64,000 bases of DNA from a virus, in IMG/VR virus record IMGVR_UViG_3300044511_000209, positions 1-64,000 of that record; one strand, given 5' to 3'. Shown piece after piece: positions 54,914-62,639 of the stretch; the first letter of the stretch is position 1; every line of letters begins with the position of its first letter. Made by a program: the position numbers and the translations under genes. The notes beneath the pieces were generated by a model, which was given only the letters and a program-made list of their open reading frames with translations, made no database searches and was not told the DNA's origin.

Positions 54914-55986
54914 AATGCCGATAAAAGCGTATCCACGGTCTTTTCCACCGTAAATTGTCCTTGTAGTTTTAGCCCATTATGATTTACACGGTCTTTTCGG
55001 GTTCTTTCAATAGCAATATCACAGGCGGATAAAAAGGCTTGGTCATCAAAGCCGAAGAAATTACCTTGATTATAGGGTTGACCGCGATGAAAAAACAAGC
55101 CATCGTATGCTTCAAACTTATGGTTGGGTTCCACCAGCACGGCATTATCGTTATTTGCCCATTCTTTGTAACCTGCACAGTTCAATAAAACGGCATGTTT
55201 ACCCAAGGCTACGGATTGAAATTCTGGTAATCCCCAACCCTCCGTACCCATCCCAATGATAATATCGTTCGATTGCAAATAATCGTTATACAATTCATTG
55301 GTTGGCATGAAGCCCAAAAATTGGATATTGAAATATCGCCTGCCGCCCAGCGCTTCATTTAAAAGCCTTTGCTGGTCCTCTGGTTTCATGAAGGGGTTAA
55401 AAATAGCACAATTAAGGAAAAAATTGGGATTATTGCCAAATTTACTCGCCCACAAGCGTAAGACCTTCAAATGTTGCTTACGGGTGAACTCAAACTTCCC
55501 GGCGAGGCCCATTTGGATTCTATCTTTAAGATAGTTTTTACTTAAAGGCGGGAAATTCAAACTATCAAACGATAGATGCGTCAACCGCACATTATCAAGC
55601 CCAAAATTCTGAAAGAGATTAACCGTATATTTATTCGTAAAGAAACAAACCTTATTATTCTTGATGGTATTTAATTCTTGCGGAGTGGGAGCGTCACACT
55701 CGTAAAAAGATAATAAAATTTGACTATCCGAATAGGAACTCAGGGAATCATTCAGGTGCCAAAGTTTAATAATGGGAACCTTCCGAGAGTGCCGGGCTCC
55801 CGCTTTATTTACGCAAACGTTAAGCCAATCTACAAACTCTTGGTCAACCTTCTGGGCGGATAAATCTACCTGACCAATAGGAAACAAACAGGGTTCAAAC
55901 CCTCGTTTCTTAATCTCTCGCAGGAGTGAGACGGAGGTTTGACCAAATGAGAGCGAATTAATTGGAAGGTGAAGGGCGAAACTCAC
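54910..55986 (-). CDS. Glycosyltransferase, GT4-like
   Basis: This 358-residue GT-B protein has SLSFGQTSVSLLREIKKRG, RIQMGLAGKFEFTRKQHLK and the donor-site region NDIIIGMGTEGWGLPEFQ with AVALGKHAVLLN-type continuation. Its location among nucleotide genes, away from the main sugar cluster, hints at a different acceptor, possibly DNA. No modified-base synthesis gene is visible nearby, so that remains open. Confidence 0.75.
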   Translation of the reverse strand: MSFALHLPINSLSFGQTSVSLLREIKKRGFEPCLFPIGQVDLSAQKVDQEFVDWLNVCVNKAGARHSRKVPIIKLWHLNDSLSSYSDSQILLSFYECDAPTPQELNTIKNNKVCFFTNKYTVNLFQNFGLDNVRLTHLSFDSLNFPPLSKNYLKDRIQMGLAGKFEFTRKQHLKVLRLWASKFGNNPNFFLNCAIFNPFMKPEDQQRLLNEALGGRRYFNIQFLGFMPTNELYNDYLQSNDIIIGMGTEGWGLPEFQSVALGKHAVLLNCAGYKEWANNDNAVLVEPNHKFEAYDGLFFHRGQPYNQGNFFGFDDQAFLSACDIAIERTRKDRVNHNGLKLQGQFTVEKTVDTLLSAL

Positions 55987-55989
55987 AAT

Positions 55990-56295
55990 TTAAATGAATT
56001 CGCTAGCCTCCACTGGCTTAGGTGCGGGAGTGGGCTTCGGGACGGTAGCGGGGTTAGTAACCTGCGGGAGAACCGCCGACACGCCGCGTGGACCATCCAA
56101 ATACATACGCAAGTCGGGCGTCTTTTCCCCCGCCTTCTTGTCTCGGTTCTTAAAGCACCGAAATTCAACGGTTTGCCCGTTGAGTTCCAAGCGTCCAAAG
56201 TAATAAGGGGAGCCGTTCTTATCTTCTCGACGCCAGAGCCCGCCCACCGAGCGGCGTTCTGACTTCTGTGGTTGGTTGGTGTTTTGATTTTCCAT
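55990..56295 (-). CDS. Small protein of DUF736-like type
   Basis: The ATG at 56295 (MENQNTNQPQKSERRS) is fixed by a promoter whose -10 box ends 6 nt upstream; the alternative TTG at 56313 overlaps the promoter. The 101-residue protein contains GLWRREDKNGSPYYFGRL and FRCFKNRDKKAGEKTPDLRM, the pattern of DUF736-like small proteins, then a Pro-rich tail ending EASEFI. A nucleic-acid or ssDNA-binding role is possible. Confidence 0.6.
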   Translation of the reverse strand: MENQNTNQPQKSERRSVGGLWRREDKNGSPYYFGRLELNGQTVEFRCFKNRDKKAGEKTPDLRMYLDGPRGVSAVLPQVTNPATVPKPTPAPKPVEASEFI

Positions 56296-56301
56296 ACTTT
56301 G

Positions 56302-56330
56302 ATAATAAGACAAACTTGCGCGTTTGTCAA
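56302..56330 (-). promoter_or_regulatory. Strong sigma70-like promoter, leaderless geometry
   Basis: TTGACA (56330-56325), a 17 nt spacer and TATTAT (56307-56302) lie 6 nt before the ATG at 56295. Transcription should begin at or beside the start codon. Confidence 0.78.
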
Positions 56331-56332
56331 AT

Positions 56333-56926
56333 CTAAATGGTGTCAGGAGAACAATTGCTGCTTACCTTTTGACGTAGCATTTTAAGCCCCCTTGAGTGAA
56401 GATTAATGGCGGTTTGAGTGCTGACCCCCATTTTCTTGCCAATGGTAGCCCATGTTGTTACCTTGTCGTGATTGGCGTAACGTAATTCAAAAACCTTACG
56501 GATTCGTTTGTCTTGAATCTGTTCCAAAATATTCTTCACGTATTCGGAAAATTGCTCAAATTCAACATGCTCATTATTTTGCCCTTCGCGCTTATCAATA
56601 AATTGATTTAATTCCTCGGGGGGTAATGATACTTTTGGATGCTTAAAATCAATATGTTTGAGACAATAAAATCGCGCTTGATTGCCAAACCAAGTGGAGA
56701 ACTTGACATTCCTAGTCTCGTCATACGAAAGTGCGGCTTTAAATACGACAAAATCCTTGTCGGCGGTAACATCCTGCATGTAAGAGCCGGACGCCTCAAT
56801 TGCGGGGGTATATTTCTGGCAAATCTGCATGTATAAACCCGAATGGCGTTCACTTAACTGCTTCAAGGCATCATTCGAGTTATACAGCTTTATTTCAGTG
56901 ATGAGTTGGGTGTCTGTTTTATCCAT
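56333..56926 (-). CDS. Sigma-70-family RNA polymerase sigma factor
   Basis: This 197-residue protein has a region 2-like domain (YDETRNVKFSTWFGNQARFYC) and a region 4 helix-turn-helix near the C-terminus (TTWATIGKKMGVSTQTAINL). It lacks regions 1 and 3. Phage sigma factors of this size redirect host RNA polymerase, usually to late genes. The structural operons here lack the TTGACA/TATCAT pattern and could be its targets. Confidence 0.82.
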   Translation of the reverse strand: MDKTDTQLITEIKLYNSNDALKQLSERHSGLYMQICQKYTPAIEASGSYMQDVTADKDFVVFKAALSYDETRNVKFSTWFGNQARFYCLKHIDFKHPKVSLPPEELNQFIDKREGQNNEHVEFEQFSEYVKNILEQIQDKRIRKVFELRYANHDKVTTWATIGKKMGVSTQTAINLHSRGLKMLRQKVSSNCSPDTI

Positions 56927-57294
56927 CTGGCAACAAAATTTTCCAGCGCGGCGGGCTCGATTTCTTGTTTGTCGAAGTAAAATACATCAAATTCACGACA
57001 ATCAAACGCCAGCAAAAACGCCTTCATGAATAATAATGCCTCTTCCTTTTTATCAATGTCGAAATGTGCGCTTTCAAAAGTAAAATTACCTAATTCGTCG
57101 TCTATTGGCTCATCACTCGGACGGGACGGATATAATCCCGTTTTAATCGAATATACACGTTTGTCTCCTACAGTAATTATTAGCGCCGCCAGAAGAAAAT
57201 TAAACTTTTTTTGATTCCCTATGGAGCAAAAGGGGGAAATTTTAACTGGCGCGGTATTTTTGATAAATAATAAAGGTTTAACATTATTATTCAT
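56890..57294 (-). CDS. Hypothetical protein
   Basis: This 134-residue protein overlaps the kinase gene by 8 nt and the sigma-factor gene by 37 nt, so it is co-expressed. It has a hydrophobic-rich start (KPLLFIKNTAPVKISPF), a beta segment (FNFLLAALIITVGDKRVYSI) and an acidic centre. No domain is recognised. It may regulate or accompany the sigma factor. Confidence 0.5.
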   Translation of the reverse strand: MNNNVKPLLFIKNTAPVKISPFCSIGNQKKFNFLLAALIITVGDKRVYSIKTGLYPSRPSDEPIDDELGNFTFESAHFDIDKKEEALLFMKAFLLAFDCREFDVFYFDKQEIEPAALENFVARWIKQTPNSSLK

Positions 57295-57877
57295 ACCATA
57301 TTTTGCGGTTTAAATCAGGTAATGTAGTGCGAATATACTCTGCGCGTGCTTCGTCCGAGGGGAGAGATGGCCACCGAAAGACAATATCCGCTTCTTTCAT
57401 AACCAATTCATTATTAACGGTTTCTGTGTAATTGGCCGGGGGCACCAATTGACCATTATTATCCAACCGTTCAAGGAAAATAACAATACCGCCCAAGCTT
57501 TTAACCCATTTTAATTCATCCTCTGGAAAGTAATTGAATCTAACGTCTGTAACGCAGACTCGCCCACCACGGGCGAGTATATTCTTGACGGATGGGGTAA
57601 TTTTACTAATCCAGTAGGTTCCCTGATATAATTCGCGCTTAATCACGCCATATGCTACTAATAAGGGGCGAATAAGTTCCTTTTCCTTGGGGTCTTGAGT
57701 GGTTGTATGGATGTGAAACTCGCGCCAGCAAAGTTCTTCCAGTTCCGACTTGAGGATATCCGCGAAGGCAACCCGGTTAAATCTCGCCTGATTTTCGGGG
57801 CATAGCAGGTTTAACGCTTTAAAGAAAGAATCTTTCCCCGAGCAACTATTGCCTGCCACCCCAATCAATTTAATCAT
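57287..57877 (-). CDS. Deoxynucleoside monophosphate kinase
   Basis: The ATG at 57877 (MIKLIGVAGNSCSGKDSFF) places the P-loop at residues 6-14 and is preferred over 57916. The 196-residue protein has the Walker A GNSCSGKDS, DVRFNYFPEDELKWV and a lid-like segment with IFLERLDNNG, as in phage dNMP kinases such as T4 gene 1 and T5 dnk. It phosphorylates dNMPs to dNDPs, feeding phage DNA synthesis with the reductase and deaminase nearby. Confidence 0.85.
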   Translation of the reverse strand: MIKLIGVAGNSCSGKDSFFKALNLLCPENQARFNRVAFADILKSELEELCWREFHIHTTTQDPKEKELIRPLLVAYGVIKRELYQGTYWISKITPSVKNILARGGRVCVTDVRFNYFPEDELKWVKSLGGIVIFLERLDNNGQLVPPANYTETVNNELVMKEADIVFRWPSLPSDEARAEYIRTTLPDLNRKIWYE

Positions 57878-57926
57878 ACCAAAATATACGGTAACACAAA
57901 TTGAGCAATAAGTCAACCATTATTTA

Positions 57927-58782
57927 TCAAACGTTTACATATTTCTTAAATCTATCAATATATTTATTTACAAATCTTATTTCTCCATTTAAATATTTAT
58001 CTTTTAAAAGTTTTGAATCTGGCTGAATATCTACTATTTTGTATTCATAACCCCTTTCGGCGCACCATTTTTCGGCAGCTAATTTCTTACATTGTATTTT
58101 TTTACAGTTCCACAAATTTTTAGGTTTTATCTCAATTAGACATTTTTCTTCTACAAAAAAAATCAGCCCTGTAAGTTCTGGGTTTATTATTCCAATTGAT
58201 ATAATGAATAATAAGGTCTTTTGATTGCCCCGACCGGCATTTCAATCCTTTAGCCTCTATTTCTAACACGTAATACATTAATTCTCTTAAACTTCTAAAA
58301 TGAATATTTTTATACCAACACGCCCACCCATTACCACTCCCACATGGGGGCGGCTTGCCATACATCGGATTTTTCGCACCAGAAAAGGCTCGCGATAATT
58401 TCTCTTTAAGCGCTTGATATTTTTTATCCGCTATTTCTTTACCGAATTTTTTACACCATCTTTCATAAACAGTCTTTCCGTTTTCGCGCGCTTTTTGGGC
58501 GGCAATTTTAATTGCCGCCCTTGACCTCGCTAACTGAACCCCGGTTTGTTTCCTGCCTTTAGTTTTACTAATAATTTTATTGATAGTTTCCTGACTATGC
58601 CTTTTACCATAAAACGGATTCTTTGGCCCTAGAAATCTTATTTTGTAATCGTTATCTCGACATTTTTTGCAAATTTTGTTTAATTTACGGGCTTTTGTCG
58701 CATAATATTTATGAAGGTGATAACAAATAGAACCACATCTGGGACATGCTCTTTGACAATCTAGGTCTATATCGCTTTTCAT
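57927..58782 (-). pseudogene. NUMOD3 plus PD-(D/E)XK homing endonuclease, frameshifted
   Basis: The first frame (58782-58132) has a CPRCGSICYH...CKKC zinc finger, a NUMOD3 motif (NPFYGKRHSQETINKI), a second (NPMYGKPPPCG) and a nuclease domain up to YRADFF. A run of eight T (8 A at 58154-58161 on the plus strand) then breaks the frame. One base fewer would continue VEEKCLIEIKPKN, which supplies the E-x-K, and join the 58115-57927 frame ending FKKYVNV. It is a disrupted gene, a slippage-decoded gene or a sequencing error. Confidence 0.72.
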
Positions 58783-58804
58783 TTCTTCTTGATAAATATT
58801 AATC

Positions 58805-59212
58805 CTAATCTTCTTGTTGCCCTTCGCGCGAATACATATTTATGATTTGCAGAAGATTTTGCACATCCTTCTCCGTAATATGTAAGGGGTCACACACGTC
58901 GCGCTCATCCTTGAATTGCTCGCAAGCTTCATTGATAACTTGCGAAATAACGTGCGCCGTGCCGGGGCCGATTGTAACTGTTTGCTCAAAAGTGGCCCAA
59001 GGCTTGTTTAATACCCAATATTCCTCGTCGTCCACCTTGAAGGCTTTCATCATTTCATTTTTGGTAAAATTATCAAGGGCGAGCCTTAAGATGCCGTTAT
59101 CCACCCCTTCATTTTCGGTAAGGGGGACGATTTGTTTTGTATCTTTAAATGAAAAGGTGTCATTTTTTTGAAACCATTCCCATAGAAGCGCGGAGGCGGA
59201 AAAGACGGTCAT
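58805..59212 (-). CDS. Hypothetical phage protein
   Basis: This 135-residue protein (MTVFSASALLWEWFQKND at its start) has LALDNFTKNEMMKAFKVDD and a Cys-containing acidic C-terminus. A TATAAT box (59225-59220) ends 7 nt before the ATG at 59212, the same geometry as the other leaderless starts. No family is recognised. Confidence 0.55.
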   Translation of the reverse strand: MTVFSASALLWEWFQKNDTFSFKDTKQIVPLTENEGVDNGILRLALDNFTKNEMMKAFKVDDEEYWVLNKPWATFEQTVTIGPGTAHVISQVINEACEQFKDERDVCDPLHITEKDVQNLLQIINMYSREGQQED

Positions 59213-59219
59213 AATATTG

Positions 59220-59257
59220 ATTATACAGTTGACAAAACAAAAAGACTAAAGTATCAT
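59220..59257. promoter_or_regulatory. Divergent promoter pair
   Basis: Plus strand: TTGACA (59229-59234), a 17 nt spacer, TATCAT (59252-59257), and the ATG at 59268 10 nt later. Minus strand: TATAAT (59225-59220) lies 7 nt before the ATG at 59212, with a poor -35. The two overlap, so a single regulator could act on both. Confidence 0.72.
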
Positions 59258-59267
59258 TCATTTTGTT

Positions 59268-59582
59268 ATGCGGGTTTTTGACCTCGCGCAATATATCGAA
59301 AGACAAAAGTGTTGGAGCCAAAAAACCTTCGGAGACGGCCCCCGAACCAAGGGGATTACAGCCCATATTCGTAAGGAATTGTCAGAAATTGAAAACGCCC
59401 CATCCGATATCCGGGAATGGATTGATGTGGTTATTCTTGCTTTGGATGGCGCATGGCGCGCGGGGCACTCACCAAAAATGATTGTGGCGGCACTCCAAGA
59501 AAAACAGGTTATTAACTTCCAGCGTCAATATCCCATGCCCGCATCGCAAGATGAGCCCTCGGAACATGTTCGAGGCAAATAA
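59268..59582 (+). CDS. DUF550 dATP/dGTP pyrophosphohydrolase (MazZ-like)
   Basis: This 104-residue all-helical protein has the DUF550/MazG-like pattern: QYIERQKCWSQKTFGDG, AHIRKELSEIENAP with the E-x2-E metal site, and EWIDVVILALDGAWRAG with the second acidic motif. Members convert dATP/dGTP to monophosphates. In 2-aminoadenine (Z-genome) phages the homologue supplies dGMP to PurZ. No PurZ is seen in this window, so pool balancing is the safer call. Confidence 0.82.
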   Translation: MRVFDLAQYIERQKCWSQKTFGDGPRTKGITAHIRKELSEIENAPSDIREWIDVVILALDGAWRAGHSPKMIVAALQEKQVINFQRQYPMPASQDEPSEHVRGK

Positions 59583-60023
59583 ATGCAAAGCGCTTCTAAA
59601 ACTAACGGTCGCAACAGGCTAAACTGGCCAGAAACCGCCATGCGACTAGCCCAAACAATCGCAGCGTGCCGTTCTGAGGATACCTACGTGCAGGTTGGTG
59701 CTTGTGCTGTGCGTTATAACAAGACGGTGGCCTTGGGCTACAATGGTGCGCCGAGTGGCATTACTATTGATTGGTCAAACAGGGATGAACGTCGCAAGCG
59801 TGTTTTACATGCCGAGGCTAATGTTCTTAATTATTGTATGCCCGACGAGGTAGAGTTTATTGCGGTAACACACCTACCGTGCCCCGAATGTTTGAAGTTG
59901 ATTGCCCAAAAAAGAATCAAAACAGTCTTTTATGATAAAATACCCGAAAATTATGATACGGAACTGACCTTTATGCTGGCTAAAGAGTTTGAAATTAATT
60001 TGATTCCAATAGAACAATCTTAA
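59583..60023 (+). CDS. dCMP deaminase
   Basis: This 146-residue protein has the zinc-binding cytidine-deaminase motifs VLHAEANVLNY (His-Ala-Glu) and LPCPECLKLI (P-C-x2-C). NGAPSG lies in the substrate loop. It converts dCMP to dUMP for dTMP synthesis. It starts 1 nt after the DUF550 stop and shares its promoter. Confidence 0.9.
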   Translation: MQSASKTNGRNRLNWPETAMRLAQTIAACRSEDTYVQVGACAVRYNKTVALGYNGAPSGITIDWSNRDERRKRVLHAEANVLNYCMPDEVEFIAVTHLPCPECLKLIAQKRIKTVFYDKIPENYDTELTFMLAKEFEINLIPIEQS

Positions 60024-60025
60024 AT

Positions 60026-60232
60026 ATGTTGGGCGATTTAAACTATAAAAACGTGCTGTTCGCACTTGACTTTGCCCGCAAATGCGCCGGGCACTTGGAA
60101 ACGTGCTCAAAGATACGCCAGCAAAAGCTGGGTATCCTCAAGCACACGGATGGGGTTCCTTGCACCTGCGGATATGAACGCGCGGATGAACAATTAAGGA
60201 AGTTGATAAGAGTGCTTGAAAATTACAATTAA
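60026..60232 (+). CDS. Small hypothetical protein
   Basis: This 68-residue protein starts 2 nt after the deaminase stop. It is basic and Cys-containing (FARKCAGHLETCSKIR, PCTCGYERAD), possibly a small metal-binding protein. It is probably co-transcribed with the deaminase. No family is recognised. Confidence 0.5.
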   Translation: MLGDLNYKNVLFALDFARKCAGHLETCSKIRQQKLGILKHTDGVPCTCGYERADEQLRKLIRVLENYN

Positions 60233-60244
60233 TTGGACAAATCT

Positions 60245-60406
60245 ATGCGAATTCACCCTCAAGTTCCTTTACCTATAGATACACCCCAAAGAATGGTTGA
60301 GATATTTAGAGGTTTACGCTCAACAGCGTCACCCGCAATGCAAGAGGTATTGAATACCCTAATATTAAAGCTCTGCATCGAAGAATTAACCGCGAGTTTG
60401 AAGTAA
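60245..60406 (+). CDS. Small hypothetical protein
   Basis: This 53-residue frame (MRIHPQVPLPIDTPQRM at its start, TASLK at its end) fills the gap between two same-strand genes. It contains an amphipathic helix, MQEVLNTLILKLCIEEL. Coding density around it supports it being real, but there is no clear ribosome site. Confidence 0.4.
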   Translation: MRIHPQVPLPIDTPQRMVEIFRGLRSTASPAMQEVLNTLILKLCIEELTASLK

Positions 60407-60424
60407 AATGAAAACTAAAACCTA

Positions 60425-60769
60425 ATGATTACGATTTTTACCCTTAACTCTCGTGTTATCCGTGCGGAATCCACGGATATCGTAATGATTAATTCTGTTA
60501 CTATTCCTCCTAAACATGTCATGTTGTTACTGGCAGATGATTCACTCATTAAACGTGACGGCGCTTTAATGACACAATATCTCTTGAATAATACAGAGCA
60601 AGAAATAACGGTAAACCCACACGTCCGCATAAAAAATGTACGACCCCGCCCATCAACCGCGTTTGATTTGGCTTATCACCAAAATAACCTGATAATTAAC
60701 GAAGGTGAGGTTATTGCACATGGCGTTTTGATAGAGGAAAAAGATTTTAGACAAGTGGACTCCAAATAA
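60425..60769 (+). CDS. Hypothetical protein, possibly dUTPase-fold related
   Basis: This 114-residue beta-rich protein has TIPPKHVMLLLADDSLIKRD and LIINEGEVIAHGVLIEE. The last motif faintly resembles the end of dUTPase/dCTP-deaminase folds (GxxIAQ-type), but the catalytic motifs are not clear. It follows the dCMP deaminase genes, where dUTP handling would make sense. Treat it as unassigned. Confidence 0.42.
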   Translation: MITIFTLNSRVIRAESTDIVMINSVTIPPKHVMLLLADDSLIKRDGALMTQYLLNNTEQEITVNPHVRIKNVRPRPSTAFDLAYHQNNLIINEGEVIAHGVLIEEKDFRQVDSK

Positions 60770-60810
60770 GCATAATTTGGTAACGTTCTTTGATTGGTGC
60801 ATGGTTTACT

Positions 60811-61035
60811 AGGACTTTCCAGAACGGAATTCTGGGAAGATGGGTGTGGGCTAACTACCCGCACAAGCAGTAATGTAATAACCGCCGGACGGGAATCCAA
60901 GTCGAAAGACGCGGAGACGGGATTAAACCGAAAGGAATTGGTGGTTTGTAGCCACCGGCTCGATAAAAGCCCATATTGCCACAGCCCGCCTCAATATGGA
61001 AGTAGGTTTAATGGATGGGAGAAATTCCATCATCC
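60811..61035 (+). ncRNA. Candidate structured non-coding RNA
   Basis: No convincing protein frame exists here, but the plus strand can form consecutive helices. These are CCAGAA/TTCTGG (60819-60835), GTGTGGG/CCCGCAC (60844-60864), AATCC/GGATT (60894-60924) enclosing GTC-GAAA-GAC (60901-60910), CC-GAAA-GG (60928-60935), GGTGG/CCACC (60940-60956), CCATATTG/CAATATGG (60971-60999) and GATGG/CCATC (61014-61031). GAAA tetraloops favour the plus strand. I could not match it to a known RNA class. Confidence 0.4.
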
Positions 61036-61080
61036 TCCTAATAGCCTAGACAAATCCTCTAACCGGTCAAGGACATTTTT

Positions 61081-61379
61081 TAGCGCTTAAGGGGCGCGAT
61101 GGCGGTTTTGTAGCTACGCGCTCCTTCTGCTCCTAAAAACCTTTCGAACTTCATTTTTTATACGGATATTAAACTTCGTATAAACCGTTCAAAATATGAA
61201 ACCGAAATTTGAATGAAAATCGAACTTGGAAAGTCTGAATTCGGGAAAAAGGAAGTCGCGAAGCGACAAGCGCGGAGCGCTTCATTCAACACCTCCCAAT
61301 GGATTGAACGAATTTAAGCTATCGCTTGCCGCTGCGCGGCTATAGCCGCTTCGCGGCCAGATTTGAAAAGAATGTTTCG
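61081..61379. other. Non-coding stretch with GC hairpins between RNA and tnpB
   Basis: There are four short GC-rich hairpins: GTCGC/GCGAC (61255-61267), AAGCGC/GCGCTT (61268-61282), GCCGC/GCGGC (61328-61340) and GCCGC/GCGGC (61345-61357). A 38-codon minus-strand frame (61285-61169) has a good GGAGGT Shine-Dalgarno (61296-61291), but its sequence is mostly hairpin-derived and is doubtful. No other gene is seen. Confidence 0.4.
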
Positions 61380-62546
61380 TCACTTACCCTGAATAAATTC
61401 GGGGGCTTGTAATACTTTGGCTTTCGCCGAAGTTTGACATACATTTGGGCAAGTGACAATGCCCTGCCCATCAAGCAGGTTGCCGTGCGAGACGGGGAGT
61501 TTGGAACGCGAGCCTATGTTTCTTGCCGCGTTGATATCGGCATCATAGACCATTCCCGATTTCGCATAGAACCTTCTACCCTTGCGTTCACCCTCAACTT
61601 TTCCGGTTAGGGAATCGGTTTGAGAGGTTAAGTAAGGATTAACGAGAACCACGGTTTTACCCATGTGGTCTGCCTTGTAGGTTATTACTCTGCGAAGCTC
61701 AAAAAGTGGGACTTGCGAAATGACATTTTTGTTTTGGTATCTGTTTTTCTTGGCTTTGATACCCTTGAGATTTTCCAAAGCAACCGTATCCGCCTTGGTT
61801 TTCAAGATTTCATTGGCTATTAAATGGGTTTGATTGAAATTTTTATTAGCCTCTTTATGTCGAATTTTCTGTAAATGTTTGCGCGCGGATTTCGTTTTTT
61901 TAGCCTGTAATTGACGTTTTAGGTATCTTAATTGACGTTTTTCCCTATTGAATTTCTTATCAATAATGAGACGCCCATCGGAACACGCGGCGGAAACGCG
62001 AACGCCCAAATCTACACCTAAGCAAAGTTTGGGTTTGGCTTTTTCCGTTTTTATTTCGAACGAAAAAGAAATACACAAAACCCCTCTATCATCCTCGTAA
62101 ATTAGCGGGTCGCAATAAGGATATTTGTCGAGTAGATTTTTTAACTTTGGATAAAGAACAAATTTGAAGGTTTTACGTTTGTTAGCGGTTGTAATCCGAA
62201 TAGAGTATTTTTCGATTTTACCGGGACAATAAAGGTGCTTATCAAGCCTCATTGATAATCTTTGTTTAACAGCCGGTTTGGATATCTTATGCTTATTGGA
62301 TTTAATAGAACAATAAGAACTCAAACATTCCTGTTCCGCGCGAATAACAACCTGCGAGGTAATTTCTGGGTGGTTCTTTCTAAACTTTTTGTAAAATTTA
62401 GAATGAAGAACAACAATGGAATTTTTGGGTTGCTCAAACTGAATTTTTGAAGCCTCATTAAATGCAAGACGTTCATATTCAAGTATTTGGTGCAGGGCCA
62501 ATAAGTCCTCTTGACATCCGAGCAATCTTGTGTTATAACTTAACAT
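61380..62546 (-). CDS. tnpB: TnpB RNA-guided nuclease-like protein without zinc ribbon
   Basis: This 388-residue protein has the OrfB/TnpB RuvC motifs: catalytic Asp in LCLGVDLGVRV (D179), Glu in VALENLKGIK (E258), and Asp in MVYDADINAARNIG (D335 or D337). The usual zinc ribbon between the last two is Cys-free (LTSQTDSLTGKVEGERKG), as in a subgroup of TnpB proteins. The end APEFIQGK is encoded by the right-end hairpin. It probably uses an omega-RNA from its own 3' end to cut DNA. Confidence 0.85.
   Translation of the reverse strand: MLSYNTRLLGCQEDLLALHQILEYERLAFNEASKIQFEQPKNSIVVLHSKFYKKFRKNHPEITSQVVIRAEQECLSSYCSIKSNKHKISKPAVKQRLSMRLDKHLYCPGKIEKYSIRITTANKRKTFKFVLYPKLKNLLDKYPYCDPLIYEDDRGVLCISFSFEIKTEKAKPKLCLGVDLGVRVSAACSDGRLIIDKKFNREKRQLRYLKRQLQAKKTKSARKHLQKIRHKEANKNFNQTHLIANEILKTKADTVALENLKGIKAKKNRYQNKNVISQVPLFELRRVITYKADHMGKTVVLVNPYLTSQTDSLTGKVEGERKGRRFYAKSGMVYDADINAARNIGSRSKLPVSHGNLLDGQGIVTCPNVCQTSAKAKVLQAPEFIQGK
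61387..61405 (-). repeat. Right-end hairpin of IS element
   Basis: CCC-T-GAA-TAAA-TTC-GGGGG overlaps the last tnpB codons. Read on the minus strand it ends the likely omega-RNA scaffold, and the adjacent bases below 61387 would be the guide. Confidence 0.5.
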
Positions 62547-62602
62547 AGTGATTGTTACACTGAAATATCATAATGGGAACCAGAATTAGTTAAAATTCCT
62601 CT

Positions 62603-62635
62603 CCCGAATGAATTCGGGGGTTTCTTTTTAACGTT
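62603..62635 (+). terminator. Left-end hairpin, also a possible terminator
   Basis: CCCGAA-TGAA-TTCGGG (62603-62618) is followed on the plus strand by GGTTTCTTTTT, a T-rich tract. It is probably the IS left-end hairpin. It may also stop plus-strand transcription before 62640. Confidence 0.45.
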
Positions 62636-62639
62636 TTTT

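Larger units (their letters stand above)
61380..62620 (-). mobile_element. IS200/IS605-family tnpB-only element
   Basis: A tnpB gene is bracketed by two similar subterminal hairpins in the same orientation: CCCGAA-TGAA-TTCGGG at 62603-62618 (left end) and CCC-T-GAA-TAAA-TTC-GGG at 61387-61403, overlapping the tnpB stop (right end). No tnpA is present, so mobility needs a transposase in trans. Exact ends are not defined. Confidence 0.65.

Noticed and set aside
61169-61285. 38-codon frame with good Shine-Dalgarno
   Set aside because: Its sequence is largely encoded by GC hairpins next to the IS end; kept only as a note under 61081-61379.
60811-62620. IStron (group I intron fused to IS605)
   Set aside because: The structured RNA and tnpB face opposite directions, and no group I P7/P3 core could be identified, so the IStron layout is not met.
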